Part shown: piece after piece, positions 52,648 to 61,071 of the stretch
How the letters are laid out: each line of letters begins with the position of its first letter
How positions within the stretch are numbered: the first letter of the stretch is position 1
Assembly: GCF_001280435.1 (NCBI RefSeq)
Contig: NZ_LBIP01000013.1
Location: 124,001 to 188,000 of the forward strand
DNA: 64,000 nucleotides
Reading direction: 5' to 3'
Source: Mangrovimonas xylaniphaga
GTDB taxonomy: Bacteria; Bacteroidota; Bacteroidia; Flavobacteriales; Flavobacteriaceae
Program-made: the position numbers and the translations under genes
The notes under the pieces: model-generated
The model's input: only the letters and a program-made list of their open reading frames with translations
Database searches by the model: none
What the model was told of the DNA's origin: nothing

Positions 52648-52672
52648 TTATGTTTAGCCCTATGTTGTCTAT
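52648..52672 (+). repeat. Right-end copy of the accessory-region repeat
   Basis: The segment TTATGTTTAGCCCTATGTTG matches the right ends of the elements at 57033-57052, 58142-58161 and 62600-62619. It lies 15-40 bp before the next gene, the same place as in other copies. The rest of the element is not recognisable here. Confidence 0.55.
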
Positions 52673-52686
52673 AAATTATCTTGATT

Positions 52687-53391
52687 ATGAATAAAATTAT
52701 TTTAAGAACATTAGTTTTTGCTGTTTTGATTTTTGGATGCAATGCTGATAAAGCGAAGACTATCATAGGAATAAAACAAGTTAACTGCGAGAGTCCAACT
52801 GATGCCATAGTAAAATTCAAAGAACTAAAAGAAAGTGATGTTTCATTAGCTGTATTAAACTATGCAAAAAGTAAAAATATTGAATTTAGCAATTTAGAAG
52901 AAAAAGAAATTTCTGACTGGATCAATAACACTGTATTCAGTGACCAACGAGGTTATTCAGGAATTAAAGAATGGAATATTAATGATGATGATATTTGCTT
53001 TGTACAAAATTTGAAAATTAAATCAGCTTCAGACTCCACTCAAGTTTCTGAAGTTGACATCAAAATATGCAATTCAGTTTTAACTAAAGATGTTTCTGCT
53101 GGGAACTACTGGGAATTTGATTTCGAAAATTTTGTAATTCACCTAACTTATTGTTTCGATGCAATAGAGTTTATTAAACCAGTGGGCTACTATGAAATTT
53201 TAGATAAAAATGGACAAATGGAACGCTCTTTAAAGACAAACCTAAGAAAGCATAATTGTGTAGTTCATATCAACTTGACATTTATAGACAAAAAAAGCAA
53301 TACAGAATTTCATAAGCAAATCTTATCTGATAATGGCCTTTTATATACCGATTTTAGAAACTGGAAAAACTCTAGACAACACCGGCTATAA
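52687..53391 (+). CDS. Hypothetical lipoprotein
   Basis: The ATG at 52687 is preferred over a TTG at 52681. The 234-aa product has a lipoprotein signal (VFAVLIFGC, about Cys17) and an acidic mature part (EEKEISDWINNTVF, CFVQNLKIKSASDSTQVSEV). No known family. The stop codon lies inside the left end of the repeat at 53374, so the final residues (NSRQHRL) are encoded by the repeat. The gene is AT-rich compared with those before it. Confidence 0.62.
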   Translation: MNKIILRTLVFAVLIFGCNADKAKTIIGIKQVNCESPTDAIVKFKELKESDVSLAVLNYAKSKNIEFSNLEEKEISDWINNTVFSDQRGYSGIKEWNINDDDICFVQNLKIKSASDSTQVSEVDIKICNSVLTKDVSAGNYWEFDFENFVIHLTYCFDAIEFIKPVGYYEILDKNGQMERSLKTNLRKHNCVVHINLTFIDKKSNTEFHKQILSDNGLLYTDFRNWKNSRQHRL

Positions 53392-53660
53392 TCCATTACC
53401 AGCTCTTAACTATTCCTTTAAAAACCTCTCGGATTTTGTTTATACCCGTTCCTCAAGTTATAGCCAAACGGTTCACTATTCCCTCTACCCGTCACTTAGA
53501 GTACTATTGACACAGGAATCAGTGTATCGAGAAGTCGCAAATCACTAATTCTTACAAGCGTTGGATAAATTTTATGATTATTTTATAGATTTTTCTTACA
53601 CATTATAAGAAAGAACTACTAACTTCATCAACATAAAACCATAAACATATATGCCGGCAA
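53374..53660 (+). repeat. Accessory-region repeat element A
   Basis: The element begins with the left-end motif (AGACAACACCGGCTATAATC) and contains the 46-bp hairpin core at 53491-53536, which differs from the copy at 56827 at about 5 positions. It ends in an AT-rich leader (TTTTTCTTACACATTATAAG) before the next gene. The right end (ATGCCGGCAACAAG) is the most divergent of the set. A short frame at 53333-53548 is not considered coding. Confidence 0.65.
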
Positions 53661-53664
53661 CAAG

Positions 53665-54809
53665 ATGAAAAAAGCAATAACAACCTTATTCCTAATCTTT
53701 ACTCTAAATTCCATTTTTGCTCAAATCGAGAAAGACATCTATGAATTGAATCCAATGGAAAATCTTTTAACCAAGGATGTAAAAGAAATTCTAGACTCAA
53801 ATTTAACAGACAAAAAAGTTGTCTTCTTAGGAGAGGCTGAACATCATATCGGCTCAGATTTTTTAGCTAAAACTCAATTTGTAAAATATTTAGTTCTAGA
53901 AAAAGGATATAAAGACATTGCTTTTGAAGGCGACTTTTTCAGACTTTATTTTGAGCACGATAAGATTAATCTATACTCCTTTTGGTCTCGCTCCTTACAA
54001 TGCGAAGAACTATTTGAATTTTTAAAGGAACACAACGTTACAATTTGGGGCTTTGACAATCAAATGGGTTCTGGATATACTTGGGATAATTTCACAAAAA
54101 ACTGACTGAATTCCTTAAAACCAACGCCATTAATTTTGAAGAAAATTTTATTGCAACAACTGAAACTTACATCAAAAACAGGCAAAATGCCAACAGGTCT
54201 CTTGGTAAAACAGATCTGGAATATTTAGTCAATGAAGTTGAAAAACTATTAAAAGATGACAAAGTTATTCAGGACAAACTTTGGTATCAATTTTTAGAAA
54301 GCTTCAAAAGCGATATTATCATAAATTCAACGCACTCCAGAATTGCAAAAGCAATCCCGGTTAGGGATACTCAGATGGCAAAAAACCTTGATTTTCTGGT
54401 TAAAACAATGCCTGAAAAAAAATTCATTGTATGGTTAGCGAATGCCCATATGGCAAAATATGAATACGATTTTATGAAAGGCCAAACTATGGGAGGTCAG
54501 TTTGTAAATTTAAATCCAAACATATCTTATCATATTGCAATTTCTTCTATCAATATGCCCTACAGAACAGGAAAAAGAATAAAAAGATGGAGCAATGACC
54601 AAGAAAACTTGCTTAACCTGCTACCATCAACTGAAAAAAACTACTTCATCGATTCCAAACAGCTAATTACCGACCATCCAGATTATGCCGACAAGAAATA
54701 TGATGGAATGTTCAACCTTGAAGAAAATAAAACCAATTGCTTCAAACATTTTGATGCCTTAGTTTTTGTTGGAAAAGGAGAAAAAGTAAAATATCCTGAA
54801 GTAAAATAA
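53665..54809 (+). pseudogene. Erythromycin-esterase-like gene broken by a one-base frameshift
   Basis: A signal peptide (MKKAITTLFLIFTLNSIFAQ) precedes the family motif VVFLGEAEHHIGSDF (Glu57 and His60 region). The frame stops at 54103-54105 right after a run of six As (54096-54101). Adding one A would restore an open frame through LTEFLKTNAINFEE and on to VWLANAHMAKYEYD, then the stop at 54809; no other stop lies in the restored frame. Intact, the protein would have about 382 residues, usual for erythromycin-esterase-like hydrolases of periplasmic unknown function. Either a real mutation, slippage-based phase variation or a sequencing error in the homopolymer explains it. Confidence 0.8.
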
Positions 54810-54836
54810 TCCACATTTACCTAGAACTCATAAAAT

Positions 54837-55142
54837 TTGATTTCCATTGAATACACAGTCAAAGACCACGGTTGGACCAATGCACAAATAGGTAACGGTA
54901 CCATAATTGAAGAAATTCATGCCTCCTATCTTCATGATACATTTGCTGACTTCGCCAATGCTGCCATTCATCTCTTAGAAAAAAAGCAACAGACAGTAGT
55001 GTTCTTTAGGGAACCAGGAGAAAGTCAACTAATTCTTAACATGATCAATGAAAAAGAAATAACCCAAGTTTTACAGTACAGAATTGTAGACCTACAGAGC
55101 TCACAATTTAAATTTTGGCCAAGGCTATTTTTATTCCCATAG
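54837..55142 (+). CDS. Small hypothetical protein, probably 3'-truncated
   Basis: The 101-aa frame starts at a TTG (54837). The front part looks like a real soluble domain (YTVKDHGWTNAQIGNGTIIE and IHLLEKKQQTVVFFREPGES), while the last residues (FKFWPRLFLFP) are read from the antisense of the convergent LysE gene, with a 35-bp overlap. The natural C-terminus may have been lost by an insertion or deletion. Function unknown. Confidence 0.45.
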   Translation: MISIEYTVKDHGWTNAQIGNGTIIEEIHASYLHDTFADFANAAIHLLEKKQQTVVFFREPGESQLILNMINEKEITQVLQYRIVDLQSSQFKFWPRLFLFP

Positions 55143-55734
55143 CTATAAACACTAAACCTGTCAATTTATTCAACCATAATCCTGATTTTGGGCTGTACTT
55201 TAACTTTTGGCTAAAAACACTGGCGAATATTGTTAAAATTGAGAACCAAACCATACCGATTACGGCATAGGTAGTTCCTAAAACCAAAAAAGGAATTGGG
55301 CTATCCATTTGTTTTGCTTCAATAAATTGAGGAAAAAACGCCAAAAAGAATAATGCCACTTTCGGGTTTAAAGTATTGGTTAAAAATCCTGCCCAAAAAT
55401 CATTTTTTGAAGTTTCACCTCCTGTTTTGATCTCAGTTGGAAACCCATCCTTTTTGTTTTTCAACTTTAAAACCCCTAAATAAATTAAATAGCCGGCACC
55501 TAAAAACTTGATGAAAGCCATAGCAAAAGTTGATTTTGCAATAAGCACGGACAAACCTAAGGCTGCAACCAATGTATGTACCAAAACGCCAGCATTTATA
55601 CCTAAAGTAGCATAAATGCCCGATTTTCTTCCTTGACCTATTGACTTGTTTAAAACAAAAATGGTATCAAAACCGGGAGTCATAACGAAAAACAAAGCCG
55701 TTACCATAAAAGTTATTAAATTTTGAATGCCCAT
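55108..55734 (-). CDS. LysE-family exporter
   Basis: The 208-aa membrane protein has six helices. The LysE/RhtB signature FFVMTPGFDTIFVLNKSIGQ lies at the start, and KLKNKKDGF and WAGFLTNTLNPKVALFFLAF in the middle. It exports amino acids or related compounds. It is divergent from a LysR-type regulator gene (108 bp between starts), a standard pairing. Confidence 0.92.
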   Translation of the reverse strand: MGIQNLITFMVTALFFVMTPGFDTIFVLNKSIGQGRKSGIYATLGINAGVLVHTLVAALGLSVLIAKSTFAMAFIKFLGAGYLIYLGVLKLKNKKDGFPTEIKTGGETSKNDFWAGFLTNTLNPKVALFFLAFFPQFIEAKQMDSPIPFLVLGTTYAVIGMVWFSILTIFASVFSQKLKYSPKSGLWLNKLTGLVFIAMGIKIALAKI

Positions 55735-55842
55735 AAGGTTTGATTGTTTAGGGTTACTAACATATTTGCAGCAAAGAAACGGTTTTGACGTACTTCAAAA
55801 AATACATATTTTTGACTAACTAATGCTAAAAATGCATTAATC

Positions 55843-56706
55843 ATGACAATTCAACAAATAGAATATTTTTTAGTCCTAGCCAAAGAACTTCATTTCTGGA
55901 ACACAGCAGAGAAAGTTTTCATATCACAATCTTCATTAAGCAGGCAAATCCGAGCCTTGGAAGATGAATTACAAATACAGCTTTTTGAAAGGGACAAAAG
56001 AAATGTCAAGCTTACCAATGCGGGCAAATTTCTTCAAGAACAGTGGACGGAGCAAATAAAGGAGTTTGACCAAGTGATAAGGCAGGCAAAAAAAATTGAC
56101 AAAGGCGGAGCAGGAACCATTGCCATAACCTATCCCGGCTCCATTGCCTATGAATTTTTACCGAACTTCCTAAAGGCTATAAGTGACCATTTACCCGATT
56201 TGAAAATGGAACTCATAGAACCAACCGATGAAAATCACGAAAAGTTTTTATTGGATTATAAAGCCGATTTAGCCTTTAGTAGAGACCAAATCAAGAACGC
56301 CAATATTGATTCGCAAAAGCTCTATTCAGAACCAATTTGTTTGGTGGTACCAAAAGCACATAGATTAAGCAAGGATAACTTGACGGGATTGGAACACGAA
56401 AAGTTCATTATTTCGGGCCTGCACCAAACCACTTTTTTTGCCTCATTATTAAGGTCGTGGTTTTCTAAAAACGGACTTGAACCCAAAACAATTGTTGAGT
56501 CAGACTTTGGAGGAATGATATTGAACCTTGTTTCAAAAGGACTTGGTATTTCAATCTTACCATTATCGTTTCAATCTGCACAAATAGAAAATGTTAAGTT
56601 TATAGAATTGGAAGAAAACATAGATTTATACATTAACTGGCGCAAAAAGGAACTGAATAATACCATTAAAACGGTTGTTGAACTAGCTAAAAATGTGACA
56701 AAATAA
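55843..56706 (+). CDS. LysR-family transcriptional regulator
   Basis: The 287-aa protein has an N-terminal winged helix (TIQQIEYFLVLAKELHFWNT and ISQSSLSRQIRALEDELQIQ, 1-60) and a periplasmic-binding-like effector domain from about 90. It probably controls the divergent LysE exporter in response to the exported compound. Confidence 0.93.
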   Translation: MTIQQIEYFLVLAKELHFWNTAEKVFISQSSLSRQIRALEDELQIQLFERDKRNVKLTNAGKFLQEQWTEQIKEFDQVIRQAKKIDKGGAGTIAITYPGSIAYEFLPNFLKAISDHLPDLKMELIEPTDENHEKFLLDYKADLAFSRDQIKNANIDSQKLYSEPICLVVPKAHRLSKDNLTGLEHEKFIISGLHQTTFFASLLRSWFSKNGLEPKTIVESDFGGMILNLVSKGLGISILPLSFQSAQIENVKFIELEENIDLYINWRKKELNNTIKTVVELAKNVTK

Positions 56707-56730
56707 TAAAAACCACCCCGCTACTACGCG

Positions 56731-57066
56731 ACATCGAAGATTCAGCGAAGCTAATGTATCCCTTTCCCTAAACTATAAGCCAAAGGACGCACTACTCACT
56801 ACTCACTACTCACTACTCACTTCCCCGTCACTTCGAGTGCTGTTGACGCAGGAAACAGTGTATCGAGAAGTCACCACACACGATTCCGTCACCCTAAGCT
56901 TGTCGAAGGGTCCTCCACTCATCATCATAACTTTTAATAACTCATAGTATGTTCTTATTCACCAATGGGAAAAACAACTAACTTTATAAATAATAAAAAC
57001 AACCAAAACCTATATAGGCCATAAACGCAATGTGTTTGGCCATATGTTGGGCTTCATTATAACCAA
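56731..57066 (+). repeat. Accessory-region repeat element B
   Basis: The order is: ATCGAAGATTCAGCGAAGCT (left module), a 7-bp microsatellite (56791-56820), the hairpin core (56827-56872), a second palindromic unit with ACCCTAAGCTTGTCGAAGGG (56891-56910), an AT-rich leader with TAACTTTA at 56979, and a right end TGTTTGGCCATATGTTGGGC (57033-57052). It sits between the LysR and the DUF6090 genes. The stretch 56881-57066 closely parallels that of element D. Confidence 0.75.
56791..56820 (+). repeat. 7-bp tandem repeat (ACTACTC) x4.3
   Basis: Four perfect ACTACTC units (56791-56818) plus AC lie inside element B. The other copies have only one imperfect unit at this place. Confidence 0.9.
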
Positions 57067-57076
57067 CTATCAATAT

Positions 57077-57820
57077 ATGATAAAATTCTTTAGAAAAATA
57101 CGCTACGAACTTATGGAACAAAACAAAACTGGAAAGTATCTTAAATATGCTTTAGGAGAAATTGTACTTGTCGTTATTGGAATTTTAATAGCATTACAAA
57201 TTAATAATTGGAACGAACAGAGAAAGGTAAACAATAAAGAATATCTAATCCTAAATGAGTTTCTTAATTCAATCAATAGGGACTTAAAGCAATATGAAGA
57301 TTTTTTAAATCAAAGAATAGAAAGAAAAAAATCTGGATTAGATAGTCTTCAGAGGTATGTTTTTCACAAAAAAACAATTAACGATTCACTTTTTTTAGAT
57401 TTTTATGCCAATTTAAGTATGGACATGTACCTGCGATTCGATAATGGGCCGTTTGAAGCTCTAAAATCAACTGGTTTAGATGTAATAAGGAATGATTCTT
57501 TAAGAACAGCAATTAATAGGGCTTACACTTCCAGATTACCTAACGCTACCTATTTTGCCAATGGCTTAAATAAGAGAACCGAATCCGAAATATCTGAATT
57601 CCAATACAAGTTTTTAAAGTTAAAGCGAGTATATCATGATAATGGACAGGAACACATGCATTTTGACCTAAAAGTCGAAGATATTCTAAATAATCAAGAT
57701 TTTCTTTGGGCTTTTGATTTAGAACGTCAAAAGTATGAAGAGTATCAAAGAAGGTCAAATTCAATTAAAACTACTTTATTAGAATTAAAAACAATGATAG
57801 AAATGGAATTAGAAAAATAA
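57077..57820 (+). CDS. DUF6090 protein with one membrane helix
   Basis: The ATG at 57077 gives 247 aa; an upstream in-frame start at 57032 lies in the repeat and is unlikely. The N-terminus IKFFRKIRYELMEQNKTGKY then GEIVLVVIGILIALQINNWN (TM about 27-46) is the hallmark of DUF6090 proteins, which occur in large numbers in Flavobacteriia. The rest is a helical extracytoplasmic domain. Function unknown. Flanked on both sides by repeat elements (B and C). Confidence 0.86.
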   Translation: MIKFFRKIRYELMEQNKTGKYLKYALGEIVLVVIGILIALQINNWNEQRKVNNKEYLILNEFLNSINRDLKQYEDFLNQRIERKKSGLDSLQRYVFHKKTINDSLFLDFYANLSMDMYLRFDNGPFEALKSTGLDVIRNDSLRTAINRAYTSRLPNATYFANGLNKRTESEISEFQYKFLKLKRVYHDNGQEHMHFDLKVEDILNNQDFLWAFDLERQKYEEYQRRSNSIKTTLLELKTMIEMELEK

Positions 57821-58180
57821 CGAAAGCACAACAATGCTATAAATAATTGCTTGTTCTCGCCTACTTCTGAAAATCCTCACGGGTTTTCTGTTCAACATAT
57901 ATTTGCAAAGTTACCATGCTTATGCGCGATTGTATCGCGTTCCCTAAGCTATAGCCAAAGAGCTCTCCACTCACTCCCCCACCACTTCGAGTGCTGTTGA
58001 CGCAGGAAACAGCGTATCGAGAAGTTACTACCTTTTACCCCGTTAGCAACTCACAATATTTTCTTATTCACTAATTGGAAAAACAACTAATTTTATAAGT
58101 AATAAAAACCACCGCGCATATAACCTAGCTAAATGCAATGGTGTTTAACCCCATATGGTGCTTCATTGTAGTAAACCAAC
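57819..58180 (+). repeat. Accessory-region repeat element C
   Basis: The left end AACGAAAGCACAACAATGCT begins one base after the DUF6090 stop region. The hairpin core is at 57981-58026, the AT-rich leader with TAATTTTA at 58088-58095, and the right end GTGTTTAACCCCATATGGTG at 58141-58160. About 360 bp, between the DUF6090 and AraC genes. Confidence 0.75.
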
Positions 58181-58251
58181 GTGCCAAGTAAAAAGTGGGT
58201 ACACCACAGATCCCTTTTTATATCAATAAAAAAGACTATTTTAACTTAAAA

Positions 58252-59130
58252 ATGCAAACAAATACATTTACAAATTTTAAAACCTTTAATAGTTTTATTG
58301 GTGCTCCAGAACCAATTAACGAGGATATTGATATTGGAAAATATCCAGAAACAACTTTGCTAAAATCGCAAGGAGTATTTATTGACTTTTACAGAATTTC
58401 CTTTAAAACCAATTACATCAATCCCGACTCCCCTGATTTTGCCCCTCAAAACCCTAAACCCATAACCGCAGTTTTTTTCAATAGTCCAGGAAAATTATAC
58501 GAATGGGAATTAACCGATAAATTTGAAGGGTATTATCTTCAATTATCAAAAGAGATTATTGAAAAGAACCGCTATCTGTTTCAAAACTTTTTGGAGTATG
58601 GCTATCACGAAGCCCTATTTTTAACAAAGCAAGAAGAAAATGAAATTGTGCTACTTTATGAGAACCTAATACAGAAATCCAATAATAAAAATACTAACCA
58701 AAATGTGCTGTTGGCCTATGTCAATTTAATTCTGAATTTGGTAGAATCCTTTTATAAAAGGCAATTTACTACCGAAACAAAAAAATACAATTATATAGTT
58801 AGTGAATTTCAGCAATTGCTAAGAGACTATTATAATGGACGAATCGAGGACGTTCCTACTGTGCATTATTTTGCAGACAAAATGAAGCTCACCCCTAATT
58901 ATCTGGGTGATGTGCTTAAAACTTACACTCATAAATCTGCCATTGAGACCATTCACGAGCACATTACCAAAAAAGCGAAAAAATTACTTCTTGAAAGCAA
59001 CCTAACCAATGCCGAAATAGCCTTTGAATTGGGTTTTCACTATCCCAACTACTTTGCTAAGTTTTTTAAAAAGCAAACCCAGCTTACTCCAAAACAATTT
59101 AGGACAAGGCAACAATTCTTAAAAAAATAA
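58252..59130 (+). CDS. AraC-family regulator of the hydrolase gene
   Basis: The ATG at 58252 gives 292 aa (MQTNTFTNFKTFNSFIGAPE); the longer GTG start at 58195 is less likely. The N-terminal part is a cupin-like sensory domain (FDFYRISFKTNYINPDSP region) and the C-terminal AraC domain has VHYFADKMKLTPNYLGDVLK and SNLTNAEIAFELGFHYPNYF. It is 114 bp upstream of the alpha/beta hydrolase gene on the same strand, which it probably activates. Confidence 0.9.
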   Translation: MQTNTFTNFKTFNSFIGAPEPINEDIDIGKYPETTLLKSQGVFIDFYRISFKTNYINPDSPDFAPQNPKPITAVFFNSPGKLYEWELTDKFEGYYLQLSKEIIEKNRYLFQNFLEYGYHEALFLTKQEENEIVLLYENLIQKSNNKNTNQNVLLAYVNLILNLVESFYKRQFTTETKKYNYIVSEFQQLLRDYYNGRIEDVPTVHYFADKMKLTPNYLGDVLKTYTHKSAIETIHEHITKKAKKLLLESNLTNAEIAFELGFHYPNYFAKFFKKQTQLTPKQFRTRQQFLKK

Positions 59131-59244
59131 TCAAAATATCGCGCATCCGTAAAATGTTTCTTTTTAATCAGTAAATCGTTCAGCATAAACCATTTGTTAT
59201 CAAGTAATTTTGGGTTGTAAGAAATATGAATCTTAAAACCTAAT

Positions 59245-60189
59245 ATGATGTCACAACAAAAAATTTCCTATAAAAACACAAATAACGGACTAACAATGTC
59301 CGCTTATTTAGACCTTCCAACCAATTTTGATGAAAACAAACAATACCCAGCGTTGGTAATTACGCATCCAGGAGGAGGTGTAAAAGAACAAACAGCCGGT
59401 ATTTACGGCAGAAAATTTTCAGAACACGGCTTTATTACTATAGTAACTGATGCTTCATACCAAGGAGAAAGTGGTGGCGAACCACGTCAATTGGAAAATC
59501 CTTACATCAGAACAGAAGATATCAGTTCCGCGATAGACTACCTGACCACATTACCTTATGTTGATAATGAACGCATAGGTGCCTGGGGAATCTGCGCTGG
59601 CGGTGGATATACAGTAAATGCGGCCATTAATGATAAGCGAATTAAAGCAGTTGGTACCGTAAGCGCTGTAAATATTGGACATATGTTCAGTAAAGGTTGG
59701 CTAGGTGATCAAAACATGAAGGACGCTATGGGCTTTTTACAATTTGGCGCACAAGTTCGCACCAAAGAAGCTAATGGTGAACCTATTGAAAAAATGCCAA
59801 TGGCGCCATTCAACAAGGAAGATGTACCTTATGCAGACTTACAGGAAGCCTGGGAATATTACAGAACTGATAGAGCACAGTGTTCCACTGCCCCTGGATA
59901 TGGTACCGCACGAAGCCTAACGCAATTAGTAACTTATGATGCGTTCAATTTATCAGAAGTATTTTTAACACAGCCGCTGTTTGTGGTTGTTGGAAGTATT
60001 GCCGAATCAAAATGGATGAGCGACGATTTGATGAAACGTGCAGCATCTGAAAACAAACAGATGTACATTGTAGAAGGGTCAAATCACATGAAATTATATG
60101 ATATTCCAAAATATTTAGATGAAGCCGTTGCACAGTTAGCACCTTTCTTTAAAGAGCATTTAGGAGTGGCCGAACTCATTGAAGCCTAA
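59245..60189 (+). CDS. Alpha/beta hydrolase with cysteine at the nucleophile position
   Basis: This 314-aa cytosolic protein has YPALVITHPGGGVKEQTAGI, FITIVTDASYQGESGGEP, the nucleophile elbow IGAWGICAGGGY with Cys117, and EGSNHMKLYDIPKY with the probable catalytic His. Most relatives have Ser; dienelactone hydrolases use Cys. It is associated with an upstream AraC gene and followed by an excellent terminator. The ester or lactone substrate is unknown. It resembles the AraC-linked hydrolases found in many Bacteroidota. Confidence 0.85.
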   Translation: MMSQQKISYKNTNNGLTMSAYLDLPTNFDENKQYPALVITHPGGGVKEQTAGIYGRKFSEHGFITIVTDASYQGESGGEPRQLENPYIRTEDISSAIDYLTTLPYVDNERIGAWGICAGGGYTVNAAINDKRIKAVGTVSAVNIGHMFSKGWLGDQNMKDAMGFLQFGAQVRTKEANGEPIEKMPMAPFNKEDVPYADLQEAWEYYRTDRAQCSTAPGYGTARSLTQLVTYDAFNLSEVFLTQPLFVVVGSIAESKWMSDDLMKRAASENKQMYIVEGSNHMKLYDIPKYLDEAVAQLAPFFKEHLGVAELIEA

Positions 60190-60207
60190 AATTAATTCCA
60201 TTAGATA

Positions 60208-60234
60208 AGCCGAAGCCATGCTTCGGTTTTTTTT
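60208..60234 (+). terminator. Rho-independent terminator after the hydrolase gene
   Basis: A perfect seven-bp GC-rich stem (CCGAAGC at 60210-60216, GCTTCGG at 60220-60226) with a three-base loop and eight Ts is located 21 bp beyond the hydrolase stop. A canonical intrinsic terminator. Confidence 0.92.
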
Positions 60235-60258
60235 ATTAATTTAACAAAAACCAAACCA

Positions 60259-60822
60259 ATGAAAAAAGAACGCTTTGAGGCAATTACAGATGCCGTAATG
60301 GCCATTATTATCACCATCATGGCATTGGAAATCGAATTGCCAAATTTTAACGAAGAAGGTATTAACGAGTTTATGGTCCAAATCATAATCTACATCATCA
60401 GCTATGCGTTTATCGCCATTCTTTGGATCAACCATCACAACATTTTTAAATATGTAAAAATGGTTGACCATACCACATTATGGTGTAACTTTTTATTGTT
60501 GTTTTCAACCTCGTTAATCCCATTGGCCACAAGAACTATTGATAAGGAGTTTTTTAATAATCAAAGCCATATTTTGTTTGCTTTGGTATTGGGGTCAGCT
60601 ACAGTGTTTTACTTTTTACTGGACGAAAGGGCAACCAAATTATCAGGAATTAAACGAACCACAAATACTCGTAAATTGAATAGTATAGCCACGGCATTGT
60701 TTGCTTTGGCAATTCCTTTAAGCTATGTGAGCATCTATATATCGGCTGCCATTTTTGTTTTGGTTCCAACCGCCTATTTTTTGTTGCCTAGAAAAATTCT
60801 AAATAAAAATCCTACCGATTGA
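60259..60822 (+). CDS. TMEM175-family (DUF1211) potassium-channel-like protein
   Basis: This 187-aa protein has five to six membrane helices. The family signature lies at the start (ERFEAITDAVMAIIITIMAL), in place of the usual RxxAFSDGVxAIxxT pattern. Bacterial TMEM175 proteins form potassium-selective channels as tetramers. The second helix IAILWINHHNIFKYV is also conserved. It is separated from the hydrolase gene by a strong terminator. Confidence 0.85.
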   Translation: MKKERFEAITDAVMAIIITIMALEIELPNFNEEGINEFMVQIIIYIISYAFIAILWINHHNIFKYVKMVDHTTLWCNFLLLFSTSLIPLATRTIDKEFFNNQSHILFALVLGSATVFYFLLDERATKLSGIKRTTNTRKLNSIATALFALAIPLSYVSIYISAAIFVLVPTAYFLLPRKILNKNPTD

Positions 60823-60908
60823 TCCAACACTATATTTTAACACATGGTAACCTCGTCCCTTTGGTTATAAAAGTTTTCACGACACTACTTAATGAAATAA
60901 TGACAAAC

Positions 60909-60936
60909 AACGAAAGCACAACACCGGTTATGATTC
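60909..60936 (+). repeat. Left-end copy E of the accessory-region repeat
   Basis: AACGAAAGCACAACACCGGT at 60909-60928 repeats the left end of element C almost exactly (12-15 bases identical at the start). The following 130 bp up to the DUF3500 gene show no hairpin core and no right end. Confidence 0.65.
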
Positions 60937-61071
60937 AGCAGGTTGCTAGTATGTGAACCAAAGAAAAAAGCGTATATTTAAGTTGCTTTCTTAAGCGTAT
61001 AAATCCAGAGAATCCATCCCCGCCCAAATCACACCCTAAACGGTACTGCAAGCTAAAGCAACTCTTAACAA

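Noticed and set aside
53333-53548. 71-codon plus-strand frame between the lipoprotein and erythromycin-esterase-like genes
   Set aside because: It overlaps the end of the upstream gene and the repeat element, including the hairpin core; composition is not protein-like.
56791-56820. Short tandem units considered as a CRISPR-like array
   Set aside because: The units are 7 bp, contiguous and without spacers, and no cas gene is present in the window.
57032-57076. 15-residue extension of the DUF6090 protein
   Set aside because: It is encoded by the right end of repeat B; the family begins at MIKFFRK.
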